This document shows, piece by piece, positions 20,058-28,251 of a stretch of 64,000 nt of DNA. The notes under the pieces are model-generated. The model worked only from the letters and a program-made list of their open reading frames with translations. It had not been told where the DNA came from and ran no database searches. Position numbers and translations under genes: made by a program. Origin of the DNA: Cytophaga sp. FL35 (GTDB lineage Bacteria > Bacteroidota > Bacteroidia > Flavobacteriales > Flavobacteriaceae); assembly GCF_014349235.1 (NCBI RefSeq), contig NZ_JACSOH010000002.1, forward strand, positions 62,001 to 126,000, read 5' to 3'. How positions within the stretch are numbered: the stretch's first letter is position 1; every line of letters starts with the position of its first letter.

Positions 20058-20100
20058 AATAAAAAAGCCCCGTTCCTTTTGAGACGGGGCTTTTTTATTA
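20058..20100 (+). terminator. Intrinsic terminator, probably bidirectional
   Basis: AAAAAAGCCCCGT and ACGGGGCTTTTTT form a perfect stem around TCCTTTTGAG, with A and T runs on both sides. It can stop the DUF2723 transcript on the plus strand and the thioredoxin-like gene on the minus strand. Confidence 0.88.
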
Positions 20101-20113
20101 AACTATTAATTCT

Positions 20114-20410
20114 TTATATGTACTCGTTTAAAATACCGATTAACGTGTTGGCATCCTGTTCACCACTCTGTCTCCAAACCATTTCCCCCTTTTTATAAAT
20201 CATCAGGGTTGGTAACCCCTTCACCCTCAATGCCTGAGACAATTCCTTATTTTTATCTATATCGATTTTTATTACCTTACCCCTATCCCCCAAGGCGGCA
20301 GCTACGTCACGTAGCACCGAATGCATGGCAGTACTCTGCTCGTTCCATTCGGCATAAAAATCCAACAATACGGGGATTTTCAAATCTATAAGTTCACCAA
20401 ACTTTGACAT
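20114..20410 (-). CDS. Thioredoxin-fold protein lacking all cysteines
   Basis: A 98-residue protein with a complete thioredoxin fold pattern: the PVLLDFYAEW strand, then helix, VIKIDIDKNKEL, the cis-proline loop GLPTLMIYKKG (Pro67) and a C-terminal helix. The usual WCxxC active site is W22-N-E-Q-S26, and no Cys occurs anywhere. It cannot be a classical disulfide reductase. Thioredoxin-like proteins without the redox pair often act as chaperones or binding modules. It sits 92 bp downstream of the metallophosphoesterase on the same strand and ends at a shared terminator. Function unknown. Confidence 0.85.
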   Translation of the reverse strand: MSKFGELIDLKIPVLLDFYAEWNEQSTAMHSVLRDVAAALGDRGKVIKIDIDKNKELSQALRVKGLPTLMIYKKGEMVWRQSGEQDANTLIGILNEYI

Positions 20411-20502
20411 AGGTAATTCATTGGGTTAAAAATCAAATGTAGTAAAAAATGTTAAATCCGCTTACCGCACCCGAATTTTAAAGACAACGCCCGGCGTTAA
20501 AA

Positions 20503-21732
20503 TCATGTTAAGGGTTTTCGCTTTAAGGTAATCACACTAATTTCTGGCCATATACCTACTCTCCCTGGATATCCCAAGAACCCGAAACCCCTGTTAACAT
20601 TAATAAATTGCCCCATCTCCTTATAGATGCCGGCCCAATATTTATAACGCCATTTAACCGGACTCCATTTGATCCAGCCCGGTATTTCAATTCCAAACTG
20701 CATTCCGTGGGTATGCCCGCTTAAGGTCAAATGATAGTGATACTTATCTTGAAGGACCACATCTTCCCAATGTGATGGATCGTGGCTCATTAGTATTTTA
20801 AAGTCTTCCGGCTCTATTTGTGTTGAGGCCTTGGTAAGGTCGCCAGCTTTTTTAAATCCGCCCCTTCCCCAGTTCTCAACTCCTACCAGCGCAATTTTTG
20901 CACCTTCTTTTTCAAGATATCTGTGCTCGTTCAGAAGCAAATCAAAGCCCATTTCCCGCTGAAGGTTTTTCAGATCGTCCAAATTTTTCCTTTTTAACTC
21001 CGGCGTATCCCAAGCAACATAATCCCCATAGTCATGGTTTCCCAACACGGAAAACTTACCGTCCTTTGCCCGTAAAGTAGAGAACAAATCGGCCCATGGA
21101 ATCATTTCTTCACACTTATTGTTGACCATATCCCCTGTAAACAAAATAACATCACTTTGCTGTTCATTGATAAGGTTAATGGCATATTCAATTTTCTTTC
21201 GGTCATCAAAACTTCCGCTATGCACATCGGAAATTTGGGTAATCTGGTATCCATCAAATTCCTCTGGTAGATCTTCAAACTCCAAATTATACTTCAGTAC
21301 TTGAAAATTATACTTCCCCCTGTACATACCATATAATAATGCCCCAAAGGGAATGGCTGCCAACCCCAACCCGATAAGACTCAAAAACTTACGCCTTTGC
21401 GGTAAGGTAAAAGTCTTATCGTTTCCAGAAAACTTATGGTACAATCCCGCAACCAGCCTAAAAATATCCTCTGAAAAAAGAAATAGAATAGTAATGAGCT
21501 GAAAGGCCATAACTGTAAGCAACAGGCCAAAAGCATAGCTTTTAGGTTTACTTAGTACACGCCCCTCTTCTTCACCCAAGGTAAATTGATAGATAAAATT
21601 CCCCAATACCAAGAGCGCGATGGCAATAAACAGATAATGAACCCAAGGGTATCGCGTCACCGTTTTAAGCGCCTGAAGAGCGTAAAGCCCCAGTGCAAGG
21701 TAGATAGCTATAAAAATAATCCAACGTAACAT
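20503..21732 (-). CDS. Membrane-anchored metallophosphoesterase
   Basis: Calcineurin-like phosphoesterase of about 409 residues. I place the start at the ATG at 21732 (MLRWIIFIAIYLAL...), six codons inside the longest frame, because the protein then begins with its first helix. Four membrane segments lie in the first 135 residues. The catalytic domain follows with the metal motifs ISDVHSG, FTGDMVNN, VLGNHDYGD, MSHDPSHW and LSGHTHGMQFG. The family includes YkuE-like enzymes acting on UDP-linked or lipid substrates; the substrate is not known here. It precedes the thioredoxin-like gene and follows cutC on the same strand. Confidence 0.9.
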   Translation of the reverse strand: MLRWIIFIAIYLALGLYALQALKTVTRYPWVHYLFIAIALLVLGNFIYQFTLGEEEGRVLSKPKSYAFGLLLTVMAFQLITILFLFSEDIFRLVAGLYHKFSGNDKTFTLPQRRKFLSLIGLGLAAIPFGALLYGMYRGKYNFQVLKYNLEFEDLPEEFDGYQITQISDVHSGSFDDRKKIEYAINLINEQQSDVILFTGDMVNNKCEEMIPWADLFSTLRAKDGKFSVLGNHDYGDYVAWDTPELKRKNLDDLKNLQREMGFDLLLNEHRYLEKEGAKIALVGVENWGRGGFKKAGDLTKASTQIEPEDFKILMSHDPSHWEDVVLQDKYHYHLTLSGHTHGMQFGIEIPGWIKWSPVKWRYKYWAGIYKEMGQFINVNRGFGFLGYPGRVGIWPEISVITLKRKPLT

Positions 21733-21779
21733 AGGACAAAGATATCCCATCCATAGCGCCGGATTGCCCCATTTAGATC

Positions 21780-22502
21780 TTATTTAACCGCTTTCACCAC
21801 ATTCTCAATGTTTTCCAATTTGGAAACTGCCAATTGGTTGTCCAATAGAAACGAAGGGGAGTTCATGGAAACTTTAGGGTCTACTTTTAAGCTAGGGACA
21901 AAGTGGGTTCCTGATAAATGAATTGCCTTAATGCCGGCCTCCTTAAAAAGGTGCGCATTGCCCGGTTTTACGCCACCACCAGGCATGATACTTATTTTTT
22001 TACTTTTGAGTTGGAGCGATTTAAGCAATTCCAATCCTTCAACAGAAGAGGTAGACTGCCCAGATGACAAAATGGTTTTCACGCCTATTTCTTGTAATTG
22101 TAGAAGTGACTCTTCAGGATTTGGAAGCCAATCAAAAGCACGGTGAAAGGTAAAATGCAGATTTCCTGTTAACATTACCAACTGCGCTGTTCGCTCTACA
22201 TCCAAATTATTATGGTCATCCAACACACCGGAAACAATTCCTGCAAAACCAATATCCTTGCACAACTGGATATTTTCTTTCATAATCTCAAACTCTACTT
22301 CGGAATAAGTAAAATCCCCACTTCTTGGCCTAATCAAAACATGTACGGGAATAGAAATGATTTCCCGAATTTTCTTTAGCAATCCGTAGGATGGGGTAAT
22401 GCCGCCTACGGCAAGTTCTGAGCACAATTCAATTCGGTCAGCTCCCGCTTTCTGTGCATTTAGGGCCGATTGAACTGAATTTGCACAAACTTCTACAAGC
22501 AT
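21780..22502 (-). CDS. cutC: CutC family protein (copper homeostasis)
   Basis: TIM-barrel protein of 240 residues with the CutC signature at the N-terminus (MLVEVCANSVQSALNAQKAG, then ADRIELCSEL) and the conserved segments VLIRPRSGDF, GIVSGVLDD, TFHRAFDW, ILSSGQS and IMPGGGVKPGN. CutC was linked to copper tolerance in Escherichia coli, but its enzyme activity is not established. It is divergent from the glycosylasparaginase gene with only 37 bp between start codons, and is followed on its own strand by the metallophosphoesterase 47 bp away. Confidence 0.92.
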   Translation of the reverse strand: MLVEVCANSVQSALNAQKAGADRIELCSELAVGGITPSYGLLKKIREIISIPVHVLIRPRSGDFTYSEVEFEIMKENIQLCKDIGFAGIVSGVLDDHNNLDVERTAQLVMLTGNLHFTFHRAFDWLPNPEESLLQLQEIGVKTILSSGQSTSSVEGLELLKSLQLKSKKISIMPGGGVKPGNAHLFKEAGIKAIHLSGTHFVPSLKVDPKVSMNSPSFLLDNQLAVSKLENIENVVKAVK

Positions 22503-22539
22503 AATCGTATATTTAGCCGACTAAATTAAACAACCGAAA

Positions 22540-23535
22540 ATGAAAAGGAGAAAATTCTTAAAAAATTCAAGCCTTACCGCGGCGGGAGCCTTATCAGCCC
22601 CATTAATGGCCAACTACCAAAAGGATGGCATTAGCAATCCAGAAAATGAAGTAGACCTACCTGTTAAACCCATTGCCGTGTGCACTTGGAACTTTAAAAA
22701 TGCTACGGCAAAAGCATGGGAAATACTTGAAAAAGGAGGCAACTCTTTAGACGCTGTAGAACAAGGTGTAATGGTAGAGGAAGCAGATGTTAAAAATGAA
22801 ACCGTAGGTAAGGGCGGTAGACCGGACCGTGATGGAAATGTAACCCTTGATGCCTGTATTATGGATAAGGACGGTAATTGTGGTTCCGTGGTTTACCTTC
22901 AAAATATTGTACACCCGGTTTCCGTGGCCCGAAAGGTTATGGAAGAAACCCCCCATATCATCCTTGCCGGAAGAGGTGCTGAACAATTTGCCTACGAACA
23001 AGGGTTTAAGAAAGAGGACTTGTTTACGGAAAGTACCCGAAAACAATATAAGGAATGGAAAAAGACCTCTAAGTACGAAACTATCATCAACATTGAAAAC
23101 CATGACACTATTGGTATGCTGGCTATGGATGAAAATGGGGATATTTCAGGAGCCTGTACTACTAGTGGCATGGCATATAAAGTTGGTGGCCGTGTTGGTG
23201 ATAGTCCAATAATTGGCGCCGGACTATTCGTGGATAACGAGGTGGGGGCCGCAACTGCCACCGGAGTTGGAGAAGAGGTAATCCGCACCGTAGGCAGCTT
23301 TCTGATTGTTGAACTGATGAGGCAAGGCAAGAGTCCGCAAGAAGCGTGCGAAGAAGGCGTAAAAAGAATTATGGCCAAGAATAAAAACCGAAAGGATTTT
23401 CAGATAGGATTCCTGGCGCTTAACAAAAAAGGGGAAACGGGCGGATATTGTGTGCACCCAGGTTTCACCTATAGCCAATATACCGAGAAAGGACAAGAGA
23501 ACGTGAATGTTGAAAGCTTTTATCAAAAAAACTAA
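22540..23535 (+). CDS. Exported glycosylasparaginase (N4-(beta-N-acetylglucosaminyl)-L-asparaginase)
   Basis: N-terminal nucleophile hydrolase of 331 residues that splits the GlcNAc-asparagine bond of N-glycans or related beta-aspartyl amides. The N-terminus MKRRKFLKNSSLTAAGALSA is a Tat-like signal. The precursor cleaves before the nucleophile Thr in NHDTIGMLAMD (about residue 189), giving alpha and beta chains. GGRVGDSPIIGAGLFVDNEV and the GAATATGVGEE stretch are the substrate-binding part. The domain length matches the bacterial glycosylasparaginase family. The role is probably breakdown of host or algal glycoproteins. It is divergent from cutC and ends in a perfect terminator. Confidence 0.9.
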   Translation: MKRRKFLKNSSLTAAGALSAPLMANYQKDGISNPENEVDLPVKPIAVCTWNFKNATAKAWEILEKGGNSLDAVEQGVMVEEADVKNETVGKGGRPDRDGNVTLDACIMDKDGNCGSVVYLQNIVHPVSVARKVMEETPHIILAGRGAEQFAYEQGFKKEDLFTESTRKQYKEWKKTSKYETIINIENHDTIGMLAMDENGDISGACTTSGMAYKVGGRVGDSPIIGAGLFVDNEVGAATATGVGEEVIRTVGSFLIVELMRQGKSPQEACEEGVKRIMAKNKNRKDFQIGFLALNKKGETGGYCVHPGFTYSQYTEKGQENVNVESFYQKN

Positions 23536-23555
23536 AACCACCGTTTCGGGTAGAT

Positions 23556-23582
23556 AAAAGCGGGCGTGGCCCGCTTTTTTTA
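23556..23582 (+). terminator. Intrinsic terminator after the glycosylasparaginase gene
   Basis: AAAAGCGGGC and GCCCGCTTTT form a perfect 10-bp stem with loop GTG, followed by T residues. Confidence 0.9.
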
Positions 23583-23655
23583 TTCACAATTTCGGGGTAA
23601 TTAAATGCAAATTCATAATTTGAACCGCTAACTTCGTATTTTAAATACCGTTTTC

Positions 23656-26490
23656 ATGTCCGAACAAAAAAGACTTTTCCTTTTAGATGCCTACGCCCTT
23701 ATTTTCCGTGGTTATTATGCCCTAATAAAAAATCCAAGAATTAACTCCAAGGGCATGGATACCAGCGCCATCATGGGGTTTATGAATTCCCTTTTCGATG
23801 TAATCAAAAGGGAAAAACCGGATCATTTGGCGGTTTGTTTTGATAAAGGGGGAAGTGCAGAACGTACCGAGCTTTTTCCGGAATACAAGGCCAACAGAGA
23901 TGAAACACCCGATGCGATTAGAATTGCCATTCCGTATATCCAAGATATTTTAAAGGCGATGCACATTCCATCTGTGGTTTTGGAAGGTTGGGAAGCCGAT
24001 GATATTATCGGAACCTTGTCCAAACAGGCCGAAAAAGAAGGTTATAAAGTCTATATGGTCACTCCTGATAAGGATTTTGGACAATTGGTTACTGAAAATG
24101 TATTTATGTACCGCCCTGCAAGAATGGGCAACGGCATTGAAATTTGGGGAATACCAGAAGTGCAAAAACGTTTTGGAGTAGAAAGACCGGAACAGGTGAT
24201 TGATTACCTAGGTATGATGGGCGATGCTAGTGATAATATTCCAGGGCTTCCCGGGGTAGGCGATAAAACCGCCAAGAAATTCATTGCCCAGTTCGGATCC
24301 ATGGAAGGTCTTTTTGAAAATATCGACCAGCTTAAAGGTAAAATGAAGGAGAAGGTAGAGGAGAACCAAGAGTTGGGACTACTTTCCAAAAAATTGGCGA
24401 CTATTTGTACCGATTGTGATGTGACTTTTAACGCTGAAGACTATGAACTATCCGTTCCTGACAGCGAAAAAGTTCAAGAGATATTTGAAGAACTCGAGTT
24501 TAGAAGGCTAAAAGACCAGTTTATCAAAATTTTCTCAGGCGAAACCGAGGAAACCCAAACCCAAGTAACGAGTACTGAAACCGCCAAAAATCAAGCGCAA
24601 ACGGCCGGTAGCGGTCAATTCACTTTATTTGGTGGCGATGGCGCCGCTCCAGCAACCATCAAGGATAGTTCTAGCAGAATGACCATCAACGATGTGGCAC
24701 ACTCCTATCAAAGTGTGGCCCCTGGTATGGCCATGAAACTATTTTTACAAAATTTGATGAAACAGACTTCTGTTTGTTTTGATACGGAAACGACTTCTAT
24801 CAATCCGCTGGAAGCCCATTTGGTGGGTATAGCCTTTTCATGGGAAGCCACCAAAGGCTTTTACATTCCCTTTCCGGAGGAAAAAGAAAAAGCGCAAGAA
24901 CTGATAGAAGAACTGCGTCCGTTTTTTGAATCCGAAGAAATTGAAAAAATTGGTCAGAACCTCAAATATGACATCAAAGTGTTGGATAAATATGGGGTTG
25001 ATGTGAAGGGCAAGTTGTTCGACACCATGTTGGCACATTACCTGATCAATCCGGATATGAGGCATAATATGGATGTGCTTTCGGAAACCTATCTAAACTA
25101 CACCCCTATTTCCATTACGGAACTTATTGGCAAAAAAGGAAAGAACCAGTTAAGCATGCGCCAAGTTCCCTTAGAAAAACAGACCGAATACGCTGTTGAA
25201 GACGCAGATGTCACTTTTCAATTGGCCCAACATTTTAGACCGGAACTGGCCGAAGCTAAAACCGAGGATTTATTTAATGATATTGAAATTCCGCTTTTGC
25301 GGGTATTGGCGGATATGGAATTGGAAGGAATAAATCTGGACAAGGACTTTTTAAATTCTCTTTCGGATGACCTTACCAATGACATAAAAGCCTTGGAAGA
25401 AAAAATATACGAAGCGGCCGGGGAAGAATTCAACATAGGCTCACCTAAACAGTTGGGAGAAACTCTATTCAGCAAAATGAAGTTAGTGGACAAGCCCAAG
25501 AAAACCAAAACGGGCCAGTTTTCCACTTCAGAAGATGTGCTTTCCTATTTGGCAAAAGACCATGAAATTATCCAGCATGTGCTGGATTACCGCGGACTTA
25601 CCAAATTAAAAAGTACGTATGTAGACGCTTTACCGGAACAGGTTGAGGCCACAACCGGACGGGTGCATACGGATTATATGCAAACCGTAGCCGCTACCGG
25701 ACGTTTGAGCAGCAACAATCCCAACCTCCAAAATATTCCCATACGAACCGAACGCGGGAGACAAGTAAGAAAAGCTTTTGTTCCCAAGAATGAGGAGTAC
25801 ACTCTGCTAGCCGCAGATTATTCCCAAATAGAACTACGTATCATTGCCGCTTTGAGCGAGGAGACTACCATGATCGAAGCTTTTAAAAACGGAGAGGATA
25901 TTCATGCCTCTACGGCTTCTAAGGTTTTTAATGTTCCCATTGATGAAGTTACTAGGGAACAACGCAGCAACGCCAAAACGGTCAATTTTGGAATTATCTA
26001 TGGAGTATCGGCATTTGGCCTAAGCAATCAAACGGACCTGTCCCGTTCCGAAGCCAAGGAGTTGATAGACACCTATTATAAGACCTACCCCAAACTCCGT
26101 AACTACATTAGTGAACAGGTTGATTTTGCGCGGGAGAACGGTTATGTGCAAACAGTTTTGGGACGCAGACGCTATTTAAAGGACATTAACGGAAGTAATG
26201 CTGTGGTACGAGGTGCCGCAGAACGCAATGCTGTAAACGCGCCTATACAAGGAAGCGCCGCGGATATCATTAAAATTGCCATGATCAACATTCATAAAAA
26301 GTTGGAAGCAGGCAACTATAAAAGTAAAATGCTGCTCCAAGTTCATGATGAATTGGTCTTTGATGTGTATAAGCCGGAGTTGGAAGAATTAAAACCCTTG
26401 ATTCAATCTGAAATGGAGAATGCCTACCAATTATCGGTACCCTTAGACGTGGAGCTTGGCTTAGGCGATAATTGGCTAGTGGCGCATTAG
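23656..26490 (+). CDS. polA: DNA polymerase I
   Basis: Repair and Okazaki-fragment polymerase of 944 residues with all three domains. Residues 1-290 are the 5' nuclease (LLDAYALIFRGYYAL, AVCFDKGG, GMMGDASDNIPGLPGVGDK). Residues about 345-535 are the 3'-5' exonuclease with its catalytic acids intact (FDTETTSI, NLKYDIKVLD, YAVEDAD), so proofreading should be active. The C-terminal polymerase domain has motif A DYSQIELRIIAALS, O-helix RSNAKTVNFGIIYG and motif C VHDELVFDV. A Gln/Thr-rich linker lies between the first two domains. It appears to be transcribed alone. Confidence 0.98.
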   Translation: MSEQKRLFLLDAYALIFRGYYALIKNPRINSKGMDTSAIMGFMNSLFDVIKREKPDHLAVCFDKGGSAERTELFPEYKANRDETPDAIRIAIPYIQDILKAMHIPSVVLEGWEADDIIGTLSKQAEKEGYKVYMVTPDKDFGQLVTENVFMYRPARMGNGIEIWGIPEVQKRFGVERPEQVIDYLGMMGDASDNIPGLPGVGDKTAKKFIAQFGSMEGLFENIDQLKGKMKEKVEENQELGLLSKKLATICTDCDVTFNAEDYELSVPDSEKVQEIFEELEFRRLKDQFIKIFSGETEETQTQVTSTETAKNQAQTAGSGQFTLFGGDGAAPATIKDSSSRMTINDVAHSYQSVAPGMAMKLFLQNLMKQTSVCFDTETTSINPLEAHLVGIAFSWEATKGFYIPFPEEKEKAQELIEELRPFFESEEIEKIGQNLKYDIKVLDKYGVDVKGKLFDTMLAHYLINPDMRHNMDVLSETYLNYTPISITELIGKKGKNQLSMRQVPLEKQTEYAVEDADVTFQLAQHFRPELAEAKTEDLFNDIEIPLLRVLADMELEGINLDKDFLNSLSDDLTNDIKALEEKIYEAAGEEFNIGSPKQLGETLFSKMKLVDKPKKTKTGQFSTSEDVLSYLAKDHEIIQHVLDYRGLTKLKSTYVDALPEQVEATTGRVHTDYMQTVAATGRLSSNNPNLQNIPIRTERGRQVRKAFVPKNEEYTLLAADYSQIELRIIAALSEETTMIEAFKNGEDIHASTASKVFNVPIDEVTREQRSNAKTVNFGIIYGVSAFGLSNQTDLSRSEAKELIDTYYKTYPKLRNYISEQVDFARENGYVQTVLGRRRYLKDINGSNAVVRGAAERNAVNAPIQGSAADIIKIAMINIHKKLEAGNYKSKMLLQVHDELVFDVYKPELEELKPLIQSEMENAYQLSVPLDVELGLGDNWLVAH

Positions 26491-26561
26491 AGAGTAGTTG
26501 CTGAATCCAATTTAGAGCAAGAAAAGATAATTGAATGCCTAAATTATTGTTAATACAATAC

Positions 26562-26599
26562 CAATTTCCCTCTCTACAACGTTGTAAGGGAGGTAATTG
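26562..26599 (+). repeat. Imperfect inverted repeat upstream of the T9SS mini-protein
   Basis: A 38-nt dyad centred on the perfect palindrome TACAACGTTGTA (26575-26586), with outer arms CAATT and AATTG; 14 of 19 positions pair as Watson-Crick and two more as G-U. It ends 13 bp before the start codon at 26613, so it could be an operator or an RNA hairpin in the leader. Confidence 0.5.
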
Positions 26600-26612
26600 A
26601 TATCAACAAACA

Positions 26613-26948
26613 ATGAAGGTTAAATGGTTTTTAGGGGTAATTTTGCTTTTTATGCCGTTGGCATTAGTTGCTCAAGAGGAACCTAATACTCAAAAGGTTT
26701 CTATACCACAAAAAATTAAAGTCTTCCCCAATCCGGCCACCAATGTGGTGAATATACTAGGATTGACCAATAGTGATAAAGCAAATATTACCATATATGA
26801 TATTTATGGCAACCCAATCTTTTCAAGACAATGGGAAATTAGAAAAAATGCCCTAAACATACCAGTGTCCTCCTTAGAAGCCGGTGCATACATTATTACC
26901 ATCAACTCCAATCAACAAAACGTACGTACCAAGTTCTACAAGAAATAA
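26613..26948 (+). CDS. Mini-protein consisting of a signal peptide and a T9SS type A sorting domain
   Basis: A 111-residue protein. Residues 1-20 are a signal peptide (MKVKWFLGVILLFMPLALVA). After a 15-residue spacer, the rest is a complete type A C-terminal sorting domain of the type IX secretion system, with KVFPNPATNVVNI, ITIYDIYGNPIF, the LEAGAYIITI strand and a basic TKFYKK end. Normally this domain is the tail of a large secreted protein and is cut off at the cell surface. Here there is almost no cargo. The gene is intact and starts with ATG. It lies 122 bp after polA and appears to be its own unit. Confidence 0.88.
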   Translation: MKVKWFLGVILLFMPLALVAQEEPNTQKVSIPQKIKVFPNPATNVVNILGLTNSDKANITIYDIYGNPIFSRQWEIRKNALNIPVSSLEAGAYIITINSNQQNVRTKFYKK

Positions 26949-27075
26949 ATTGAAATTCTACTTTGTGGTAGGTACTATTTAAATAATCTTACCTTAGCAA
27001 ATACTTTGGGTGCCCAATACAAAATGTCCCCTCTTTTTCCTTTTATTTTTTTTAAAAAATATTCTGAAATAACCA

Positions 27076-27106
27076 TTTGTTATTCAGAAGAATTAGTGTA
27101 CATTTG
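27076..27106 (+). promoter_or_regulatory. Promoter of rplM-rpsI (perfect Bacteroidota consensus)
   Basis: TTTG at 27076-27079 and TACATTTG at 27099-27106 match TTTG-N19-TAnnTTTG exactly, including the 19-bp spacer. The start of transcription would be near 27113, giving a 40-nt leader before rplM. Confidence 0.82.
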
Positions 27107-27152
27107 CAGCCCGTTTATCGGGATTGAAGTGTTTAATTAAAAAGTAACCGTA

Positions 27153-27608
27153 GTGGATACATTAAGTTATAAGACCGTTTCTGCCAATAAATCAACTGTA
27201 GACAAGCAGTGGGTGTTGGTTGATGCTGAAGGGGAAGCTCTAGGGCGTTTAGCTTCTAAAGTTGCTAAAGTACTTAGAGGGAAACATAAGCCAAGTTACA
27301 CTCCCCATGTAGATTGTGGTGATAACGTTATTATCATCAATGCCGAGAAGATTGAAATGAGCGGCAACAAGTGGAACGAGAAAGTTTATTTGAGATACAC
27401 AGGGTATCCAGGTGGTCAACGTTCTACTTCCGCTAAGGAGCTTTTAGCTAAAAATCCAGCTCAAATTGTTGAGAAAGCGGTAAAAGGAATGCTACCAAAA
27501 AACAGATTGGGCGCCGACCTTTTTAGAAACCTAAAAGTTTATGTTGGTTCAGAGCATGATCACGAAGCTCAAAAACCAACGGTAATCAACTTAAAAGAAT
27601 TCAAGTAA
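27153..27608 (+). CDS. rplM: 50S ribosomal protein L13
   Basis: Ribosomal protein uL13, 151 residues, with the family motifs [39 protein letters not shown] and [18 protein letters not shown]. The start codon is GTG (27153), chosen because it yields the expected N-terminus [20 protein letters not shown]. It has a perfect promoter 47 bp upstream. The stop codon overlaps the rpsI start (TAATG), so the two are translationally coupled as in most bacteria. Confidence 0.97.
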   Translation: MDTLSYKTVSANKSTVDKQWVLVDAEGEALGRLASKVAKVLRGKHKPSYTPHVDCGDNVIIINAEKIEMSGNKWNEKVYLRYTGYPGGQRSTSAKELLAKNPAQIVEKAVKGMLPKNRLGADLFRNLKVYVGSEHDHEAQKPTVINLKEFK

Positions 27609-27994
27609 TGGAGACCATTCACAAAATCGGAAGAAGAAAAACAGCTGTGGCCCGTGTTTACGTTTCTACTGGAAGCGGAAAAATCACGGTAAACCAGAGA
27701 GAATTGAACGATTATTTTCCTACTGCTACACTTCAATACAAGGTGAAGCAACCTTTTTCCCTAACGAATACCGAAGACGCGTATGACGTTAAGGTAAATG
27801 TTTACGGAGGTGGTATAACTGGTCAAGCAGAAGCTGTTCGTCTTGCTTTGTCAAGAGCTATGTGCGAAGTTGACGGCGAAAATCGTTCTGTTTTGAAACC
27901 GGAAGGTCTATTAACTCGTGACCCAAGAATGGTGGAGCGTAAGAAATACGGTCAGAAAAAGGCACGTAAGAAGTTCCAGTTCTCTAAACGTTAA
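27608..27994 (+). CDS. rpsI: 30S ribosomal protein S9
   Basis: Ribosomal protein uS9, 128 residues, with IGRRKTAVARVYVSTGSGKI, the GGGITGQAEAVRLALSRAM stretch and the basic C-terminal tail ending in FQFSKR that reaches the P site (the usual end is SKR). Its ATG overlaps the last base of the rplM stop. A strong terminator follows 15 bp later. Confidence 0.98.
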   Translation: METIHKIGRRKTAVARVYVSTGSGKITVNQRELNDYFPTATLQYKVKQPFSLTNTEDAYDVKVNVYGGGITGQAEAVRLALSRAMCEVDGENRSVLKPEGLLTRDPRMVERKKYGQKKARKKFQFSKR

Positions 27995-28009
27995 GACAGA
28001 ATTTTATAT

Positions 28010-28045
28010 TTGGCACCTTCTTATTGGAAGGTGCCAATTTTTATA
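28010..28045 (+). terminator. Intrinsic terminator after rplM-rpsI
   Basis: TTGGCACCTTC and GAAGGTGCCAA form a perfect 11-bp stem around TTATTG, followed by TTTTTATATTTTT. Confidence 0.92.
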
Positions 28046-28251
28046 TTTTTAACCTAAGTTCATTGAAAGTTCGCCTCTTGGCGAATAAATTAAGGCTGTG
28101 TTCCATACCAAGGGAAACAGTATCCGGGAGACCCAAAAGAACCCTAAATTTGATTGGGCACCGTTAGTTTAGCATCTAAATGATAGAGGCTCCTTACATT
28201 TAAGGTACCACTTTGTCATTGCCTATTCAAAAGAACGTAAACTAAATTAAA
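28046..28251 (+). promoter_or_regulatory. Promoter and leader region of rpsB-tsf
   Basis: About 200 bp without a gene. It contains a perfect small hairpin TTCGCC-TCTT-GGCGAA (28070-28085) and a full -7 match TAAATTTG (28145-28152) with no good -33 at 19 bp. Autogenous regulation of rpsB through its leader is known in other bacteria, so this region could hold a structured leader. I cannot assign a known motif. Confidence 0.4.
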
